From Pseudomonadota bacterium (GTDB taxonomy: Bacteria; Pseudomonadota; Gammaproteobacteria; Burkholderiales; Methylophilaceae): a DNA stretch of 64,000 nt. This document shows, in pieces, positions 27,585 through 35,900 of the stretch; the first letter of the stretch is position 1; the number at the start of each line of letters is the position of its first letter. The notes beneath the pieces were generated by a model. That model searched no databases and was not told the origin of the DNA. It was given only the letters and a program-made list of their open reading frames with translations. The position numbers and the translations under genes are program-made. The DNA is taken from positions 62,001 to 126,000 of the forward strand of contig JAKOVB010000174.1 in assembly GCA_029782295.1 (NCBI GenBank). The letters run 5' to 3'.

Positions 27585-28544
27585 ATGTGCGTTTCGGCGA
27601 TCGTCAACCAGCACCTGGCCTCTTTGCGGCGCTATTTCGGCGCCGAGGTGGAGTGGCGGATGTTCGAGGACCTTTACCGGGCACGCGCCGAAGACACCAG
27701 CATCAAGATCTGCAAAGCCCTCGATGCCAACTTCGATCAGCCCAAATCGGAGGTCGAGCTCCGGATCAAATCCTATACGGAAGCCTATCGCCGCAAGGCG
27801 GCGCAGGAACTGGCAACTGAGTTCTCCGAACTAACAACGCGCCTGGAAGACGCCGAGCGCGCATTGCAAAAGAAATCCACCAAGACAGCGCTGAAGGAAC
27901 GGGAGACCGCCACCAACAAGATCAAAGCGAACAAACGGCGATCGGAACAGCTGCAGCGACGCGAGGCCGCGCCGTCTGATTCGCAGATCTATCCGAAGTA
28001 TTACGCGCCGCTCGTCATCCAGGACGGTGCGCGGCGGCTGATCGTTCCAATGCGTTACCTATGCCGGCCCGCCGGTATGCCTGAGAGCTTCGACAGCAAG
28101 TATTCCGGCAGCTATAACGCGCGGCGCGACAAGCTGGACGAATTCTGGTCGCGGCTGTTCGGCACATCTCACGGCCTAATAATGGTCAGCTCCTTCTACG
28201 AGAATGTTCCCAGGCATCTCTACGAAAAGCGCGAGCTCGCCCCTGGCGAAAAGCCCAGCAACATCATGCTGCACTTCAACCCCCGGTCCGCCGACAGCAT
28301 GCTAATCGCCTGTCTATGGTCGCATTGGACAGGCAAGGACGGTGCATCGCTGGATTCATTCGCCGCGGTCACCGACGATCCGCCGCCGGAGATCGCGGCC
28401 ACCGGCCACAATCGCTGCATCATCCCGATCAAGCCGGAGAATATCGCCGAGTGGTTGAACCCGGCCGGCGTGGACAAAACCCGTCTCCAGGAAATTCTAG
28501 GGGATCGATACTGCCCCTATTACGAGCACCGGATCGCGGCTTAA
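27585..28544 (+). CDS. SRAP-domain (YedK/HMCES-like) abasic-site shielding protein
   Basis: SRAP proteins form a covalent thiazolidine link to abasic sites in single-stranded DNA through the N-terminal cysteine. All key residues are present: Cys2 right after the initiator Met (MCVSAI), Asn in SGSYNARRDKL, Glu in VSSFYENV and His in ATGHNRCIIPI. The 319-residue length exceeds the usual 220-230 because of a long charged helical insertion at about residues 55-130 (KAAQELATEFSELTTRLEDA). ATG at 27585 is chosen because Cys2 must follow it; a longer frame to 27525 would destroy the active site. It is divergent from the imu operon and probably SOS-induced from the same LexA box. Confidence 0.88.
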   Translation: MCVSAIVNQHLASLRRYFGAEVEWRMFEDLYRARAEDTSIKICKALDANFDQPKSEVELRIKSYTEAYRRKAAQELATEFSELTTRLEDAERALQKKSTKTALKERETATNKIKANKRRSEQLQRREAAPSDSQIYPKYYAPLVIQDGARRLIVPMRYLCRPAGMPESFDSKYSGSYNARRDKLDEFWSRLFGTSHGLIMVSSFYENVPRHLYEKRELAPGEKPSNIMLHFNPRSADSMLIACLWSHWTGKDGASLDSFAAVTDDPPPEIAATGHNRCIIPIKPENIAEWLNPAGVDKTRLQEILGDRYCPYYEHRIAA

Positions 28545-28607
28545 GTGCGGAAGCGAGATTGAAAAACCTGTATCCATATCCAGGCTTAACGCAGGACCAA
28601 AGGGGCG

Positions 28608-28835
28608 TCAGGCATCCGCTTCTCGAAGAATTTCCGCTGCTTTGACGCCGAGCCCAGCACAGATCCTTTCCAGGGTCGACAGCCGAAAATCCTTCTTTCC
28701 ACGCTCGATTCCACCGTAATAGGCTCGATGCATGCCGATCTTGTCGGCAAATGCTTCTTGGCTGATACCCAGCTTCTCTCGCCGGGCGCGGATAGTCGCC
28801 GAAATGCGCTGATGAATGGGTTGCCTAGCTTTCAT
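28608..28835 (-). CDS. XRE-family HTH transcriptional regulator
   Basis: This 75-residue protein consists almost only of a Cro/CI-type helix-turn-helix (RREKLGISQEAFADKIGMHRAYYGGIERGKK, in which the recognition helix is around HRAYYGG), followed by LSTLERICAGLGV typical of XRE proteins. A TAGTAGGCTAC repeat overlaps its start codon and recurs about 45 bp away in the divergent promoter, so it probably represses itself and the three small genes at 28963-29703. Confidence 0.88.
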   Translation of the reverse strand: MKARQPIHQRISATIRARREKLGISQEAFADKIGMHRAYYGGIERGKKDFRLSTLERICAGLGVKAAEILREADA

Positions 28836-28897
28836 AGTAGGCTACCGTAAAATGCGGCTACTTGAAACGCTACGCCCTAAATAGTAGGCTACTATTT
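28834..28897. promoter_or_regulatory. Repeated palindromic operator of XRE regulator
   Basis: AAATAGTAG-G-CTACTATTT at 28879-28897 is a perfect 9+9 palindrome around a single central base. A second copy, ATAGTAGGCTAC, is at 28834-28845 and overlaps the XRE start codon. Further GGCTAC/GCTACG fragments lie between. Two spaced operators with the same core are typical of XRE autoregulation. Confidence 0.6.
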
Positions 28898-28962
28898 AGT
28901 ATCGTCCCAGCGGGAATCCAGGACAGCTAGGCGCCGGGGCTCTGGTCCTTTTCCAATGCTGA

Positions 28963-29277
28963 ATGAAAATGAAGAGGAAACCTCGTAAAGCAAAACTCAA
29001 CCTCACGGCCGATAAGCCCTCGGTTCGATTGTCGCGTCAGGCAAGCCGCCTGATCAATTACGTCCAGGAGGAACGAGCGAACGTGGGGAACGCTGAATCG
29101 ACCCTGCGCGTTTTGCAAGTTGCCCTCATCAATGAGGATGTCGAAGCCGCAAACAGACCCTACTACGCGGATGTGGTAGAGCTGGCCGCCGACACCCTAG
29201 CGCGCGCACTGAACGCTCTGGATTCGCTCAACCTCCAGAACGCGATCACCGGAGATGCCACTGATGACTTCAAGTAA
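28963..29277 (+). CDS. Small hypothetical protein, 104 aa, paralogous to next gene
   Basis: This protein has a basic N-terminus (MKMKRKPRKAKLN) and a helical C-terminus. The stretch YYADVVELAADTLARALNAL is closely matched by the following 50-residue protein (HYANVVAFAADAIANSVRAL), so the two are related. No known domain is recognised. It is the first of three close plus-strand genes, divergent from the XRE regulator and likely under its control. Confidence 0.6.
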   Translation: MKMKRKPRKAKLNLTADKPSVRLSRQASRLINYVQEERANVGNAESTLRVLQVALINEDVEAANRPYYADVVELAADTLARALNALDSLNLQNAITGDATDDFK

Positions 29278-29416
29278 ACGGCCAACAAAACGCGATGACG
29301 GGAAATCGCGCAGGCCGCATTACGCGAACGTAGTGGCATTTGCCGCGGATGCCATCGCGAACTCCGTCCGAGCACTTGATAACCTCCACCTCGCTAATAC
29401 GGCCACGATGGAATAG
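29264..29416 (+). CDS. Very small hypothetical protein, 50 aa
   Basis: This 50-residue frame overlaps the previous gene by 14 bases and ends two bases before the next start. Its core HYANVVAFAADAIANSVRAL aligns with the C-terminal part of the previous protein: about 11 of 20 positions are identical, with the same Asp/Ala spacing. That is strong support that it is translated. Function is unknown; it could be a truncated paralogue or partner subunit. Confidence 0.6.
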   Translation: MTSSKRPTKRDDGKSRRPHYANVVAFAADAIANSVRALDNLHLANTATME

Positions 29417-29418
29417 CG

Positions 29419-29703
29419 ATGGCGAAAAACCCGCGCGCCAAACCCAGCGATCGGAAGATCGTGGCGGAAATTGAGAAGCTGCATGACTCACTGCATTTGG
29501 TGTTCTGCACGGCCGTTTCCATCCAGCTCAATCTCAAAAACGGCCTTGAAGACGCGAACCTGGAGATTGGACGTTTGATGGAACTCAATGTCGTCGAGGA
29601 ACTGTGGCGCATAGGCGAGCAGTTCGATTTCATTCTCATGGATCTGGGCGGCAAGGCGCGCTTCGCGCCGATCGGTGACGCCGAGGAATTCACAAGCGAT
29701 TGA
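29419..29703 (+). CDS. Small hypothetical protein, 94 aa
   Basis: This 94-residue protein is predicted mostly alpha-helical (IVAEIEKLHDSLHLVFCTAV, then LEIGRLMELNVVEELWRIGE). It lies two bases after the 50-residue gene, completing a three-gene run. There is no recognised domain and no signal peptide. Association with an XRE-controlled accessory locus is the only clue. Confidence 0.55.
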   Translation: MAKNPRAKPSDRKIVAEIEKLHDSLHLVFCTAVSIQLNLKNGLEDANLEIGRLMELNVVEELWRIGEQFDFILMDLGGKARFAPIGDAEEFTSD

Positions 29704-29740
29704 TCGGCATTGACGCCACCGCGCGCAACTTTGGCAATTA

Positions 29741-30634
29741 TCACCCGGTAACCGGTGACTCATCGCGATCACCGGGCACAGGGCGCACGTTGTCGACCAC
29801 CTGAACACCCAGGATGTTCTTAAGTGAGGTGAGCGGAACCGGAAAACCAGCTTCCAGCACCAGCACAGTGTCCACCTCGATGTCCCGCTGTTCGAGCGCG
29901 GCCATTGCCTTCAGCAACGCGTGATATTTCACGCATTGAAACAACCCTCTAACAATGTCGTCGACAGGCGAGCGCGCGGATTTGACCTCCACTCCCAGCC
30001 ACCGCGACCCGCAATCGAAGAACACGTCCATACAGTCCGCCGATGGCAGCCGCTTCTCAACCACCCCGGGCGCATGCCGCGACGGAACGCGAACGACCTC
30101 CGGATGCGTCTGCACGTACGTTTTCAAACGACGGTGATCCTCGCTCTCCCCTCCTACCTGATACTGGGCTGCACGCCGTGTCACCTCATCGAAATTCGAC
30201 ACTAGAGGTTTGAGCTCGAGGGCCGTCAAAACCTCGCCCCACTTCGAGTAGGCGAAGATTTGTTGCAGCGTCGCCTGCACCAAGGTGCGCTTCTGGCGCC
30301 GATTGAGCGTTTTCCAGTCGACATCGCCGACCTTGAACCAGCCAAATCCCTCGCCGGGCAGTTCCTCGGTCTGGTTAATCACCAGGCATTGAATCGGCGG
30401 AATAGGCAGCTTCCATTTTTTCTCCAATTCCATAATCGATCGGCCGACACTACCCAGAACATAGTTCAGGTTCCTGGGGTTACTCATGCCCAGCTCGTTG
30501 GCAAGATCCTCATAGTAAATGGATTGCTCGGCGCGGGCCTGGCGCACGAGGATAGGCAGCGCCACTCGAGCGCGCTGCTGGTAGAGCTTGTCGCCGTGAA
30601 TATTCTCCGCCGTAGCGGCCGTCTCATCTCGCAT
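29741..30634 (-). CDS. PD-(D/E)XK nuclease-like protein with N-terminal winged-helix-like region
   Basis: This 297-residue protein has a C-terminal half with a PD-(D/E)XK-type pattern: Asp in SADCMDVFFD (about residue 201), a hydrophobic strand, then EVKSAR (Glu/Lys at about 213-215), followed by a helix with GLFQCVKYHALL. This is the arrangement of restriction-endonuclease-fold proteins. The N-terminal RARVALPILVRQARAEQSIY and YEDLANELGMSNPRNLNYVL stretches look like a DNA-binding winged helix. No methyltransferase lies nearby, so it is not an ordinary restriction-modification pair. A role in element defence or DNA processing is possible, but I do not recognise the family. Confidence 0.6.
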   Translation of the reverse strand: MRDETAATAENIHGDKLYQQRARVALPILVRQARAEQSIYYEDLANELGMSNPRNLNYVLGSVGRSIMELEKKWKLPIPPIQCLVINQTEELPGEGFGWFKVGDVDWKTLNRRQKRTLVQATLQQIFAYSKWGEVLTALELKPLVSNFDEVTRRAAQYQVGGESEDHRRLKTYVQTHPEVVRVPSRHAPGVVEKRLPSADCMDVFFDCGSRWLGVEVKSARSPVDDIVRGLFQCVKYHALLKAMAALEQRDIEVDTVLVLEAGFPVPLTSLKNILGVQVVDNVRPVPGDRDESPVTG

Positions 30635-30819
30635 TTGGCCTCCGGAAGTCCCCTTTCAGACAGTCCAGACAGCGCGTGGGAAATCGTCTGCCTGGCTGCC
30701 AATCCGCGCTGTTTACGCCACAGCGTCGATGAATAGTTCGAAGTGGATTTTACCATGTCGGCTTCGTTGCGCAGCTGGCAAGGCTAAACATGCCTCACGG
30801 GAGTTTCGCTGATCAAGCT
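30635..30819. other. Intergenic region without recognised feature
   Basis: This is the 185-base gap between the nuclease-like gene and the 3' end of the Fic-like gene. It presumably holds the promoter of the nuclease-like gene (minus strand). I see no convincing gene, repeat or terminator. Confidence 0.4.
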
Positions 30820-31713
30820 CTAACGCTCCCGACTCCGCTGCACTTCCATCATGCGACTCAAAGCCTGATCGGTCATCGAATCAGGGTCCATCCCTTCGTT
30901 CAGCCTGTTTTGCACCGATCTGAATATTCGATACGCAGGCGACTTCATCGTCCCACGATCCTCTTCTTTACCGAAACCCGCTTGTTTGGTCGCTTCGTCA
31001 AACGCCTTGAACAGCCGTCCAAGTTCAGGAAATTCCCGGATTGCACCGCGCCTGTAGTCGTAATAAACCGCAGACTCGAATTCCAGCGCTCGCAATGGGC
31101 GAGAATTTTCGCGAATGATCGACCTCAGCATTACCCCATCTCCGGCATCTCGGCCGCCGTGATTCATCCGATGATGAGCTTCCTGCCAATCGTGCATACT
31201 GACTTTCGATAGATCCAGGTGATATCTCGCGCCGTGCGCGAGATCGGTCATGAAAATCTGAAACGCCTTCTCGTTCCCGGCATAAAACAAAGGCTTCGAA
31301 TGCAGGTCCCTGGATGCCTTTGCCATCTCCGATACAAATGCCTCCTTTCCAAGCTTCGGCACGAGAAGCCTGGAGCGTATCCCCTCATACATTTGCTCGA
31401 GCTCATTACGTTCGGATTGTTGCCCTGGCGCCGGTGCCTTGCTTAAAGACGCGGCCACCGATGCCGTCAACTCTCCAGCCGAACGGGAGATACCCTTATA
31501 CAAGTGCTCGTGGATCTGCTGCACATGCCTAATGTCGAAGGTCTGTTCTACCGGGCTTGATTTCAGCTCATAGGAGCGCGCGATCGTTGCCCCCCGCCCC
31601 TCCTTAGCCGCACTATCGTGTTTGATGCCTGGCCTATTTCCCGGCGCTCCCTGCAAATCTGGATTGACCGCTCGAGTGAATTTACTGGGCCCAGATGACG
31701 GATCTTCAGCCAT
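30820..31713 (-). CDS. Fic-fold protein with degenerate catalytic motif
   Basis: The 297-residue sequence aligns by eye with Fic/DOC AMPylases. TFDIRHVQQIHEHLYKGISR followed by SAGEL matches the FD-HL-x-IH-x-LF-x-WAGE region. KPLFYAGNEKAFQIFMTDLA lies where the catalytic HPF-x-x-GNGR loop should be, followed by ARYHLDLSKVSMHDWQEA, as in Fic proteins. The catalytic histidine and the GNGR arginine are missing, so classical AMPylation looks unlikely. A disordered basic N-terminus and a C-terminal helical extension flank the fold. It sits downstream of the tra genes and the lytic transglycosylase on the same strand. It could be a pseudoenzyme, regulator or T4SS-linked protein. The family call is from motifs only. 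Confidence 0.5.
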   Translation of the reverse strand: MAEDPSSGPSKFTRAVNPDLQGAPGNRPGIKHDSAAKEGRGATIARSYELKSSPVEQTFDIRHVQQIHEHLYKGISRSAGELTASVAASLSKAPAPGQQSERNELEQMYEGIRSRLLVPKLGKEAFVSEMAKASRDLHSKPLFYAGNEKAFQIFMTDLAHGARYHLDLSKVSMHDWQEAHHRMNHGGRDAGDGVMLRSIIRENSRPLRALEFESAVYYDYRRGAIREFPELGRLFKAFDEATKQAGFGKEEDRGTMKSPAYRIFRSVQNRLNEGMDPDSMTDQALSRMMEVQRSRER

Positions 31714-31836
31714 GCGTGCGCTCTGTTTGTATAGCCTGATTGATAACCTACTTTCGTGGGGGATCCGTGCCGAGCAATGCGAGCAGCCGATGACCGCTGA
31801 TGATGTCGAGGTCGTGCTGACCGTGTGCTAAAGGCG

Positions 31837-32331
31837 TCATTTATTGCCCCCTCCGCGGACGGTTGTGCTTGCCACAAGTTGACGGTTCGCCATGAGCGTC
31901 AACCGACGCCAAGTTGAAAGCACTTTCTTGGCATATTTTTGATAGATCGGGAGCTTCCAGTGCTTGGAGTTCGCGTTGTAGGGGCCAGCGTTGTAGGCAC
32001 CGATCGCCTCCCAGCTGTAGCCGTAACGCTCGACTTCCTGGGATAGAATCCAGGCTCCAACATGGATGTTGACGCAAGGATCGTAAAGAGACTTCTCGGA
32101 GACGCCGGCCTTCTTAAGGAGCGGAAGCCAGCTCGAGCTGATCTGCATCAATCCGATGTCATACGTGGAATTCGCATTGCGGCCGATCGCGCGGGGATTC
32201 CCCGCGCTTTCGACGTGAATGATCGCAAGGAGTAGAGGCGGTGGCAGGTTGAATGCCGTACCTGCCGCCAACGTGCAACTTGCAGTGATGGAGGCCAGTG
32301 TGCTCACTGAGGCGGCTGGACTTTTCCGCAC
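31837..32331 (-). CDS. Lytic transglycosylase (SLT domain), conjugation-associated
   Basis: This is a peptidoglycan-cleaving enzyme that opens the wall for the conjugation apparatus (VirB1/P19-like). The approximately 164-residue product has a signal-peptide-like N-terminus, then the SLT motifs in order: IIHVESAGNP (catalytic Glu), YDIGLMQIS (GLMQ) and IGAYNAGPYN (AYNAG). The start is a GTG, either 32331 or 32346, and overlaps the 3' end of the upstream small secreted protein. It lies downstream of traG on the same strand. Confidence 0.85.
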   Translation of the reverse strand: MRKSPAASVSTLASITASCTLAAGTAFNLPPPLLLAIIHVESAGNPRAIGRNANSTYDIGLMQISSSWLPLLKKAGVSEKSLYDPCVNIHVGAWILSQEVERYGYSWEAIGAYNAGPYNANSKHWKLPIYQKYAKKVLSTWRRLTLMANRQLVASTTVRGGGNK

Positions 32332-32627
32332 ACCACAGCGATCCACTCAAAGCCATCGCCGTCGGGCAGGATGACTTTGTTGGCGCCCTTCACATCCCCG
32401 CCCAGCGATATCAACTCCGCAACAAACTTTTGATAGGTGGCGGCATTGCGCTCGGCGACGACTCGGCACCACTCGTTGCCGACGATGGAAGAACCTATCG
32501 GCGCGCCCGCCGAGTTCTTCTCTACGATTGGTTGATTTGTCCCGGCCAATTGCGCAATGCCCGATTGGGAAGCTGCGATCCCAATTGCCAGTACACCGGC
32601 CGCTGTCCACCACACTTTCGACTTCAT
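32304..32627 (-). CDS. Small secreted protein of unknown function
   Basis: This 107-residue protein has a clear Sec signal (MKSKVWWTAAGVLAIGIAAS). The mature part contains two cysteines (EWCRVVAE and AVVCGKVQ), possibly forming a disulfide. AAAGGAGG immediately precedes ATG 32627, which decides the start over an upstream in-frame ATG. It is coupled to the lytic transglycosylase gene, so it may be a periplasmic partner in wall opening or T4SS assembly. Confidence 0.65.
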   Translation of the reverse strand: MKSKVWWTAAGVLAIGIAASQSGIAQLAGTNQPIVEKNSAGAPIGSSIVGNEWCRVVAERNAATYQKFVAELISLGGDVKGANKVILPDGDGFEWIAVVCGKVQPPQ

Positions 32628-32678
32628 AAAGCCTCCTTTTCTCAATGGAACCAGCGACTTAGCTTATCAGCTTCTCCA

Positions 32679-32727
32679 GGGGTATCCCCGGCGGGGTATA
32701 CTCTTCGTGAACCCCGCGGGGATACCC
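32679..32727. promoter_or_regulatory. Cluster of GGGGTAT/ATACCC motifs in a divergent intergenic region
   Basis: GGGGTATCCCC is at 32679-32689, GGGGTATA at 32693-32700 and GGGGATACCC at 32718-32727. These three related short elements lie between two divergent start codons (32627 minus, 32731 plus). They can pair as inverted repeats and could be an operator or a stem-loop. Confidence 0.35.
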
Positions 32728-32730
32728 TTT

Positions 32731-32937
32731 ATGAACTGGCAGTCGCTAAAATCCGCTTTCCGCAAGTTGCTTGAGCTCAACGCCATGTTGAATCGCTCTT
32801 CAGAGGCGGCTGAGCGGCATACTCCGGAGGTTTATAACTCCGGCTCTGGGTATGCCATTCCTCGCGGAAGCGCCGTTGATCGCGGCGGCTATGCTTACGG
32901 ATCCGGGCCGTATTACACGCGCCAGTCCGCAGACTGA
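32731..32937 (+). CDS. Possible small protein, 68 aa
   Basis: This is an open frame from ATG 32731 just after the GGGGTAT motif cluster: a helical N-terminus (MNWQSLKSAFRKLLELNAML) and a Gly/Tyr/Ser-rich C-terminus. It has no known domain and no convincing ribosome site. It runs convergently toward traG and fills the otherwise empty 300-base gap. It may be non-coding. Confidence 0.3.
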   Translation: MNWQSLKSAFRKLLELNAMLNRSSEAAERHTPEVYNSGSGYAIPRGSAVDRGGYAYGSGPYYTRQSAD

Positions 32938-32951
32938 TTCTGCTCGGCAGT

Positions 32952-35900
32952 TCATTTCGGGGATCCTCTCCATCGTTGATCGGCGGGAGGCGTCGGAAGC
33001 CGTTTCTCTGGATACGGATCCACGTCGTGGCCACCCTTTGGCGCTGAAGTCTGCTCAAGCGCTTGCTTCTCAAGACTCTGCATCTTGTCGCGAATGTCAG
33101 AAGCCCAATCGGCAAGAAGCGGTTCTCTCGCAGCCTCCTGAGAAGCGGAACCGACGCCATTGATCGCCTCGTAGTCTTTGATAGCTGCCGTTCGCGTGCT
33201 CTCAATGATTTCACGACCATATTCCACCGCCAAATCCAGACGTGAGTCTCTCCCGTCCGTTTCATGTCGCCCAGCAACTGCACCAATCCCAAACACACGA
33301 GCACCACCCGAGACGTCGTAAGTAACCGTCTCTCCATCCGCTGCTGTTAGCTGCACACCGCGATCCACCAACCGCTGCCCAACTGCCGAGGCGAGCGCGT
33401 TGAAGCGCATTTCGTCCCGTTGCCCGGCAACAATATCGCCGTCGAACACCCTGCTGAGTTCCGCGGCCATGAGTTCAGGGCGATCCACTAAGCCGTAGCC
33501 GCCGCGCGTCGATATTGAAAAGGAGCGGCTTTCGGTATCGAACACCTCTTCCGACACACCGCGACGCAGCTGCGTTTCGTTTATCAACATGGTGCGCGAA
33601 CCCGCCGTCACCACACCGCTCACGATGCGGCCATCGGCCATCGCAAACGACACATCGAAGCCACCCTCGCGATCGCTGAGATACTTGGCCGCGCGGGCAT
33701 CGATGAGCCCATCCTCCTGGAGGCGCTGAATGATTTGTTCTTTGTTCTCCGGCGACACCGCAATGCCGATGTGGGCGCCTTCCCGGTACGTGCTTGCGTC
33801 CACCAGTCCCGCGACCGTCGCCGCATCCATTCCCATCACCGAGGCAACATCACGCGTGACCTGGGCGCCGGCGATCTGGCGCGCGAAACTCGTGTCGGCG
33901 AGATTCTTAGCCGAGCCCCACATCTCTCCGTATTCGCCGGCCGCGCGGCCGCGCGCAGCGCCCTCGAGACTCGAGAACGTCGCTCCCTGCGTCATATTTT
34001 GATAGCCCGCAGCACGCAATGCGGTTTGGAATCCTTCCGTGGATACCATCTCCTGCCAGGCATTCGCGCGCCCGATGTACTCAGCCTTGTCCTTCTGATC
34101 AATGACGCGGGCGTATTCGTTTGTCCGCTCCTGCGCCACGCGCAGCGCTCGAATGTAATCGGCCGGTCCTCCAGCCTGGCTGATGGCGATGGCCGCGCCG
34201 TTTAACTGCCGCGCCATCTGATGCAGACCGCCGGTGGTCACCGTGTCCGTTCCGGCAAGGTTTCGATACACCTCCATATACGACACCGTCTCGCCGGCAC
34301 GCATTCCACCCCGCAGATGGCCCGCTTCCGCCGGCGTGATGCCCAGATCCTTGAGCGTGTCCCGCTCGCCGAAACTTGCACCGAGTCCGCCGCGCTCCTC
34401 GAACTCCGCCCGCTCGGAGGTCATCTCCGACAAGCCCCGTCGCCGCTCGTCCGCCGTATCCTGCTGGGCGCGCAGGCGTCCGAGATCTTCGCCTCCTTGC
34501 GACTGTCCCCGCTGCTCGAACACTCCCAGCACACCATCGCCTCGAGGCGGCATCGAGCCCTCGCGATGCGAAGGACTCGAGGACGAGACATCCGCCAGGC
34601 GTACCGATGCGGAGCTTTGACCCGCTTCCGTGCTCGTTCCCTGAGTCGCGGTGCCGCCAGATCCCGGACCAGCACCAGCCCCTGACGGAGTAACCCCCGC
34701 CCCATGCCCCCATAACCGACTGTCGATGTACGGTGCCGCCCGGCCGAGCTCTTGAAACGTGCCGCCGGCTGCGGCGACGGCCGCGCGTTGAAAGCCCGCG
34801 GTCTCCACAGCCGCCAATGGCGCCGCCGCACCCACGACCCGAGACATCATTGCTGCGCGTTCCTCCGGCAGCAAGGCCGTTCGACCGGCTGCCTCGCCCG
34901 CCTGGTCAAGGTGCTGTTGCCAGCTCTGCGCATAGCTGGTCAATGAATATCCACCCACCAGGCGGAACAGTCCGTAGCTGACCACTGTAGATAGCATCAA
35001 ACCCATTGAGCGAGCCTTGCCGAAGATGCCAAGGGCCTGAACGCTCGCTTCCGGGCTCATCAAGATTGCGTCATACGACATCCCGTACTGACGCAACTGC
35101 TCGAACGCATCCGCCGCGGCATCTGCCGCCATCTGCACGGAGATCGCATCGGCGATGCCCCACATCGCAAGCCACAAGAAAAGACCCGCAACCAAACCGA
35201 GGGCTTTCCAGATCAGTGGCGTCACGACAAACAAAAGCGTCAGCGGCACTAATCCCAACACCGTGGCCGTCATGAAACCACGCAACTTGGGCACCCACCG
35301 ATCCATCGCCTGTGCTGCGCCAAATCCTTCGGCCATCACTTGCCGATCCACGAGTGCGCTCTGCTCAGCGGTGAAGTCCTGCGTGCGCAGAGCTTGGCTG
35401 ATGCCATTCGCCAATTGAATCGAACGTAAAAACGGCAACGAGGACGCCGGCGCCGTTCCGTACAGCGCTCCGAGGCTGGTTAGCTCCTGATCGCAGCGGG
35501 CCATCTGCAACGGATCCGACGGCGCGAATCCCCCTTTCATGCAAATTACGTCCATCATGTCCGTAAACGTCGTGGCGTTATTGAGTTGCGGCGACAGGAT
35601 GGACCACAGGTTCGCGCAGCTCGTCGTCGCGGTCGCATCGCCCGCGCCCGTGTAGTAGTACGTCGACAGCGACGGATGATTGAAGCGCGCGAAGGTGTCG
35701 TACAGATCGGCGGTGTTTCGCTTCAGCTCGCCGGTGCTGGCTCCATTGAAGCCCAATGACATCGAGGGAATGCCGCAGTCGACGTAGTAGTTGACGATGT
35801 TGCGCTCTAAGCTGACGTTACGTGTATGGGCGTTGATCGCGTTCAGGATGAGGCTGTACTGAACGGCGCCGGTGTTTTGCGCATACGGGTCCGCCGATGC

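Noticed and set aside
28834..28897. TAGTAGGCTAC repeats read as a short CRISPR or iteron array
   Set aside because: Only two full copies with palindromic symmetry flank a divergent XRE promoter; an operator explains them better. I saw no CRISPR array anywhere in the window.
29741..30634. Type II restriction-modification system
   Set aside because: No methyltransferase gene is present nearby, so only a solitary nuclease-like protein is claimed.
32777..33337. 186-codon minus-strand frame beside traG
   Set aside because: It overlaps the traG C-terminus in another frame and has arginine-rich composition with no domain.
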